Assembly: GCF_002368195.1 (NCBI RefSeq)
Contig: NZ_AP018178.1
Location: forward strand, 1,868,238 to 1,932,237
Origin: Calothrix sp. NIES-2100
Lineage (GTDB): Bacteria; Cyanobacteriota; Cyanobacteriia; Cyanobacteriales; Nostocaceae
DNA: 64,000 nt
Reading direction: 5' to 3'
A model generated the notes under the pieces. That model searched no databases. It saw only the letters and a program-made list of their open reading frames with translations, and was not told the DNA's origin. Below, in pieces: positions 61,319-64,000 of the stretch. A program made the position numbers and the translations under genes. Numbering within the stretch: position 1 is the stretch's first letter; every line of letters starts with the position of its first letter.

Positions 61319-62098
61319 CTATCTAGGTAATTTAGCCCCACAGCTTTTACAAAACCGAGCATCTGCATCGTGGAAAGCCAAACCACAATTCGTACAAATT
61401 GTTTCTACCTGGTTAGCAGTTTTTACTAATCGCTTAATTAAATCACCTACTTGCCAAGGAATTAGGGCAATACCTGTCAAAATCATCAAAACTGTGAGCC
61501 AACGGCCTAATTCTGAAGCTGGTGTCACATCACCAAAGCCGACAGTTGTCATTGTCACAATCGAGAAATACAAGGCATCTAAAAACGTAGCAAAATCCTT
61601 AGGATTTACAGGATGTTCAACTTGATAAATTAAACCAGAGTAAACAAATATAATGGCAAATAAAGTAAATAATATTCTGGCGAATATGACACCATCTTCA
61701 GTGCTAATACTGCCAAAGAAAAATCTTTTATCAATAAATCTGATTAATCTTAAAATCCGGAACCATCTCAGTAAACGAATAAAGCTCAGATCCACCGCTC
61801 CCAGAAAAAATGGTAAAATAGCTATTAAATCAATAATCGAATATAAACTAAAAAAATACTTAATTTTATTTTCCGCACTCCACAGACGCAATACATATTC
61901 AACTGCGAAAATTACAAAAATAGCAGTGTCTACAATATTTAACTGACACCGGATAGAATCCGGAATATTATAAGTTTCTGCCACAAAAATGCCTGAAGAC
62001 AAAAGCACCAGTCCGGCAATAGTTAAATTAATTACTTGCCCTACTGGTGTATCTATATCTGTTAAGTAAAATTCGGCTTTTTCTCTACTAAGTAACAT
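61319..62098 (-). CDS. Voltage-gated-type K+ channel with a C-terminal zinc ribbon
   Basis: 259 residues, six helices. S4-like LSFIRLLRWFRILRLIRFID carries regularly spaced Arg; the pore has FSIVTMTTVGFGDVTPASEL with the K+ filter VGFGD. A C-terminal zinc ribbon, CTNCGLAFHDADARFCKSCG, is added after helix 6. Ion transporter family (Pfam PF00520-like). Cyanobacterial channels with such zinc ribbons may be gated by metals or redox (inference). Stands alone. Confidence 0.95.
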   Translation of the reverse strand: MLLSREKAEFYLTDIDTPVGQVINLTIAGLVLLSSGIFVAETYNIPDSIRCQLNIVDTAIFVIFAVEYVLRLWSAENKIKYFFSLYSIIDLIAILPFFLGAVDLSFIRLLRWFRILRLIRFIDKRFFFGSISTEDGVIFARILFTLFAIIFVYSGLIYQVEHPVNPKDFATFLDALYFSIVTMTTVGFGDVTPASELGRWLTVLMILTGIALIPWQVGDLIKRLVKTANQVETICTNCGLAFHDADARFCKSCGAKLPR

Positions 62099-62189
62099 AT
62101 TTAACGGTTAGCTATTTTTCAGAATTGTGCAGCAGAACATTTAAAATGCGATATTCTTAACTAGTATCTTTTTTACCCCCTAAGTTCAT

Positions 62190-62615
62190 ATGCAACCTGA
62201 AGATTTTATGAATCTAGCACTAGCAGAGGCCAAAAAAGGTGATGCACCTTATGGTGCAGTGATTGTGAAAGATAACGAAGTAGTTGCCGTAGGTCATAAT
62301 ACTGTAAGACGAGATAACGATCCATCTGCTCATGCAGAAATCAATGTTATTCGTAGTTTAACAGCTAAAATTAAAAATCCTTCTTTAGAAGGTTATACTA
62401 TCTATACAACTGGCGAACCTTGTCCAATGTGCGCCACCGCTTGTGTTTGGACTGGGATATCAGAAATTGTCTATGGTGCTTCAATTCAAGATTTGATTTC
62501 TGTCAAACAATCACAAATCGATATCTCTTGTGAAGAGGTGATTGCTAAGTCATTTAGAGATATCAAAGTAACTAAAGGTATTTTAAGAAGCGAATGTTTG
62601 TCATTATTTAAATAA
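62190..62615 (+). CDS. Nucleoside deaminase (guanine/CMP deaminase family)
   Basis: 141 residues. The zinc-dependent deaminase motifs are clear: DNDPSAHAEINVIRSL (H-A-E: zinc His and catalytic Glu) and TGEPCPMCATACVWTGISEI (P-C-x-x-C). The order and length fit guanine deaminase-like or tRNA-adenosine deaminase-like enzymes. Substrate cannot be fixed; TadA proteins are longer and the spacing favours a free-base deaminase. Monocistronic. Confidence 0.93.
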   Translation: MQPEDFMNLALAEAKKGDAPYGAVIVKDNEVVAVGHNTVRRDNDPSAHAEINVIRSLTAKIKNPSLEGYTIYTTGEPCPMCATACVWTGISEIVYGASIQDLISVKQSQIDISCEEVIAKSFRDIKVTKGILRSECLSLFK

Positions 62616-62672
62616 CCGTCCCTTGCGTCTACATTCGCCAATCCAAGCTACGCAGTTTATCTTAATTAGGAA

Positions 62673-63023
62673 TTACGAGTTATGAAATTCTCCAATAACT
62701 TTGATGTCACCCACAATGTTATTGTTCAACTCTTCTAACTCCTCGGCTGGAATCCACCATTCTGTATGATATGATGCACCGACTTGATGAATTTCGTATT
62801 TATCCATGAATACTTTTTTGACTTCAAAGCGTGTAACATAACCTAACCCGCTGTCCCTGACATTCCATTTAGTAGCAATTTCCTGAGCATATTGCTCGTT
62901 TGTAACTGGGTAAAAAATCGGCTGTTCGGGTAATCTCGGCGGCCATTTAGTGTAACCGCTTTGTTTAACTAGTTCTAATTCTTTTGGGCCAGTAGGGCGA
63001 TATAAAGTTACGGTTTCATCCAT
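62673..63023 (-). CDS. Conserved hypothetical protein (sometimes named ADP-ribosylation/crystallin J1)
   Basis: 116 residues. VTLYRPTGPKELELVKQSGY, then WPPRLPEQPIFYPVTNEQYA, IATKWNVRDSGLGYVTRFEV and WWIPAEELEELNNNIVGDIK are strongly family-like; I recall such proteins under the annotation ADP-ribosylation/crystallin J1 without any demonstrated function. No catalytic residues can be proposed. It is downstream of the response regulator in orientation but separated from it. Confidence 0.7.
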   Translation of the reverse strand: MDETVTLYRPTGPKELELVKQSGYTKWPPRLPEQPIFYPVTNEQYAQEIATKWNVRDSGLGYVTRFEVKKVFMDKYEIHQVGASYHTEWWIPAEELEELNNNIVGDIKVIGEFHNS

Positions 63024-63095
63024 ATTTACCTCTTGCAGAAAAACTCTTGAATAAGTTATGTTTTATTGCTGACTATTTGAATTCATAATTCATAA

Positions 63096-63758
63096 TTAAT
63101 CATCCACATTTAAATAGGATAAATATGTATTAGCAAAAATTGCTGCTTGGGTGCGATCGCGCAAATTTAGGCGATTTAACATATTAGTAACATGATTCTT
63201 CACCGTCCCCTCAGAAATGTAAAGTTGTTTGGCAATTTCTCGGTTACTAGCACCTTGAGCAATTAACCGTAAAACCTCTTTTTCTCTAGGAGTAAGTTCT
63301 GCTAAACTCGGCGGTATTGCTGGCGATTGGTTTGCTTCTAAACTCGGAAACTGAGTCAACAATTTTTTCACTATTCCTGGCCCTAGTTGAGTATAACCTT
63401 TGTCAACAGCACGAATTGCTACAGCTAATTCTTCCGAGGGGGTATCTTTCAATAAATAACCCATCGCGCCATTTTGTAGCGCTGCTTTCACATATTCATC
63501 ATCATCAAAAGTTGTTAATACTAAAACCTTGATATCGCTAAACCGCTTTTGAATTTCTCGGGTAGCTGCAACTCCATCCATAATCGGCATTCTAATATCC
63601 ATTAGGACTACATTTGGCTGTAATTGCTCAATCAATTTAATTGCCATTTCCCCATTTTCCGCTTCTCCGACTATTTCCAAATCTGCTTCTAGTTCTAATA
63701 ATGCTCTCAATCCTTGACGAATTAAATTTTGGTCATCTACCAGCAACACTTTAATCAT
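63096..63758 (-). CDS. NarL/FixJ-family response regulator
   Basis: 220 residues. The receiver has VLLVDDQNLIRQGLRALLEL and NVVLMDIRMPIMDGVAATRE with the phospho-acceptor Asp in MDIRMP, VLVLTTFDDDEYVKAALQNG and AMGYLLKDTP. A LuxR-type HTH ends it: LTPREKEVLRLIAQGASNRE, then IAKQLYISEGTVKNHVTNML. It acts as a DNA-binding output of a two-component system with the histidine kinase upstream, 9 bp away. Signal unknown. Confidence 0.96.
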   Translation of the reverse strand: MIKVLLVDDQNLIRQGLRALLELEADLEIVGEAENGEMAIKLIEQLQPNVVLMDIRMPIMDGVAATREIQKRFSDIKVLVLTTFDDDEYVKAALQNGAMGYLLKDTPSEELAVAIRAVDKGYTQLGPGIVKKLLTQFPSLEANQSPAIPPSLAELTPREKEVLRLIAQGASNREIAKQLYISEGTVKNHVTNMLNRLNLRDRTQAAIFANTYLSYLNVDD

Positions 63759-63767
63759 CTATTCAAC

Positions 63768-64000
63768 CTAAGAAAGCGGCATATCAACTATAATTTTACA
63801 ACTATGTCCAGGGGTGCTGATAATATTAAATACACCGCCAACGGCTAAAGTGCGATCGCGCATACTCTGCAATCCAAAACCAGTCGTATTTTGCTGAAAA
63901 TCAAAGCCTATCCCATTATCCTGAATACTTAAACGTAAATTTCTCGGAGTTTCCTCTATTTCTATCCTCACTTCGGTTGCTTTTGCATATTTGGAAATAT
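63768..64000 (-). CDS. Sensor histidine kinase, C-terminal part (cut by window edge)
   Basis: 77 residues continue beyond the right edge. The visible end is ISKYAKATEVRIEIEETPRN, then LRLSIQDNGIGFDFQQNTTG and FGLQSMRDRTLAVGGVFNII: G1 and G2 boxes of HATPase_c of the HisKA_3/NarX type. It would phosphorylate the response regulator at 63096. The N-terminal sensor is outside the window, so no ligand can be read. Confidence 0.93.
   Translation of the reverse strand, partial: ISKYAKATEVRIEIEETPRNLRLSIQDNGIGFDFQQNTTGFGLQSMRDRTLAVGGVFNIISTPGHSCKIIVDMPLS

Noticed and set aside
1..64000. tRNA, rRNA or tmRNA genes
   Set aside because: No T-loop, anticodon or conserved rRNA blocks noticed by eye; a covariance-model scan was not possible here, so absence is not proven.

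Overview
The window is chromosomal DNA of a filamentous, probably heterocyst-forming (Nostocales) cyanobacterium. The HIP1 octamer GCGATCGC is scattered through it. Heptanucleotide tandem repeats (TTGACGG, AATTACG, TGACAAA) and many short palindromic repeats sit between genes. XisH/XisI homologues, a plant-type [2Fe-2S] ferredoxin and a TPR-CHAT protein also fit. No rRNA, tRNA or CRISPR array was recognised. Species cannot be fixed from the sequence.

Layout. 1-4.5 kb is accessory: a VapBC-type pair, a HicAB-type pair, a small XRE regulator facing a small conserved gene across two operator-like palindromes, an unknown membrane protein and a XisHI pair, stitched together by four copies of a 33-bp HIP1-ended repeat and a vapC relic. 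4.5-18.9 kb is mixed housekeeping: aconitase B, ferredoxin, a DUF3326 protein, a CPBP protease, a 1,554-residue secreted or anchored TPR-CHAT protein, purN, an orphan sugar-ABC permease and two half-size GDT1 cation transporters. 19.1-20.8 kb is an acyltransferase gene bracketed by about 55-bp inverted repeats. 20.9-47.9 kb is a large exopolysaccharide/O-antigen-like locus. It has about a dozen glycosyltransferases, two methyltransferases, two pyruvyltransferase modules (one fused to a glycosyltransferase), a second acyltransferase, a polymerase-like membrane protein, a Wzm/Wzt ABC exporter, a GDP-mannose dehydratase and, divergently, a Wzc-type tyrosine autokinase. 48.1-57.5 kb returns to core genes (tkt, acpP-fabF, an HdrB-like Fe-S protein, a small heat-shock protein, lpxD) plus an unusual pair of hypothetical proteins sharing a repeated module. 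57.7-61.0 kb holds an MNIO (DUF692) enzyme, its partner and a membrane protein with a Gly/Cys-rich tail, interrupted by an antitoxin-like/HNH pair on the other strand. 61.3-64 kb has a K+ channel with a zinc ribbon, a nucleoside deaminase, a hypothetical gene and a NarL-type two-component system cut by the window edge.

How genes work together. The polysaccharide genes form long minus-strand runs with overlaps or gaps of a few bases. They cover sugar-nucleotide supply (GMD), assembly (GTs), decoration (acyl, methyl, pyruvyl) and ABC export with a Wzt carbohydrate-recognition tail; a Wzc-like kinase nearby could regulate chain length or export. The most promising candidate for an undescribed system is the MNIO module: an iron oxidase, a companion protein overlapping it, and a membrane protein whose tail carries eight cysteines in Gly/Ser and would make a natural in-cis substrate.
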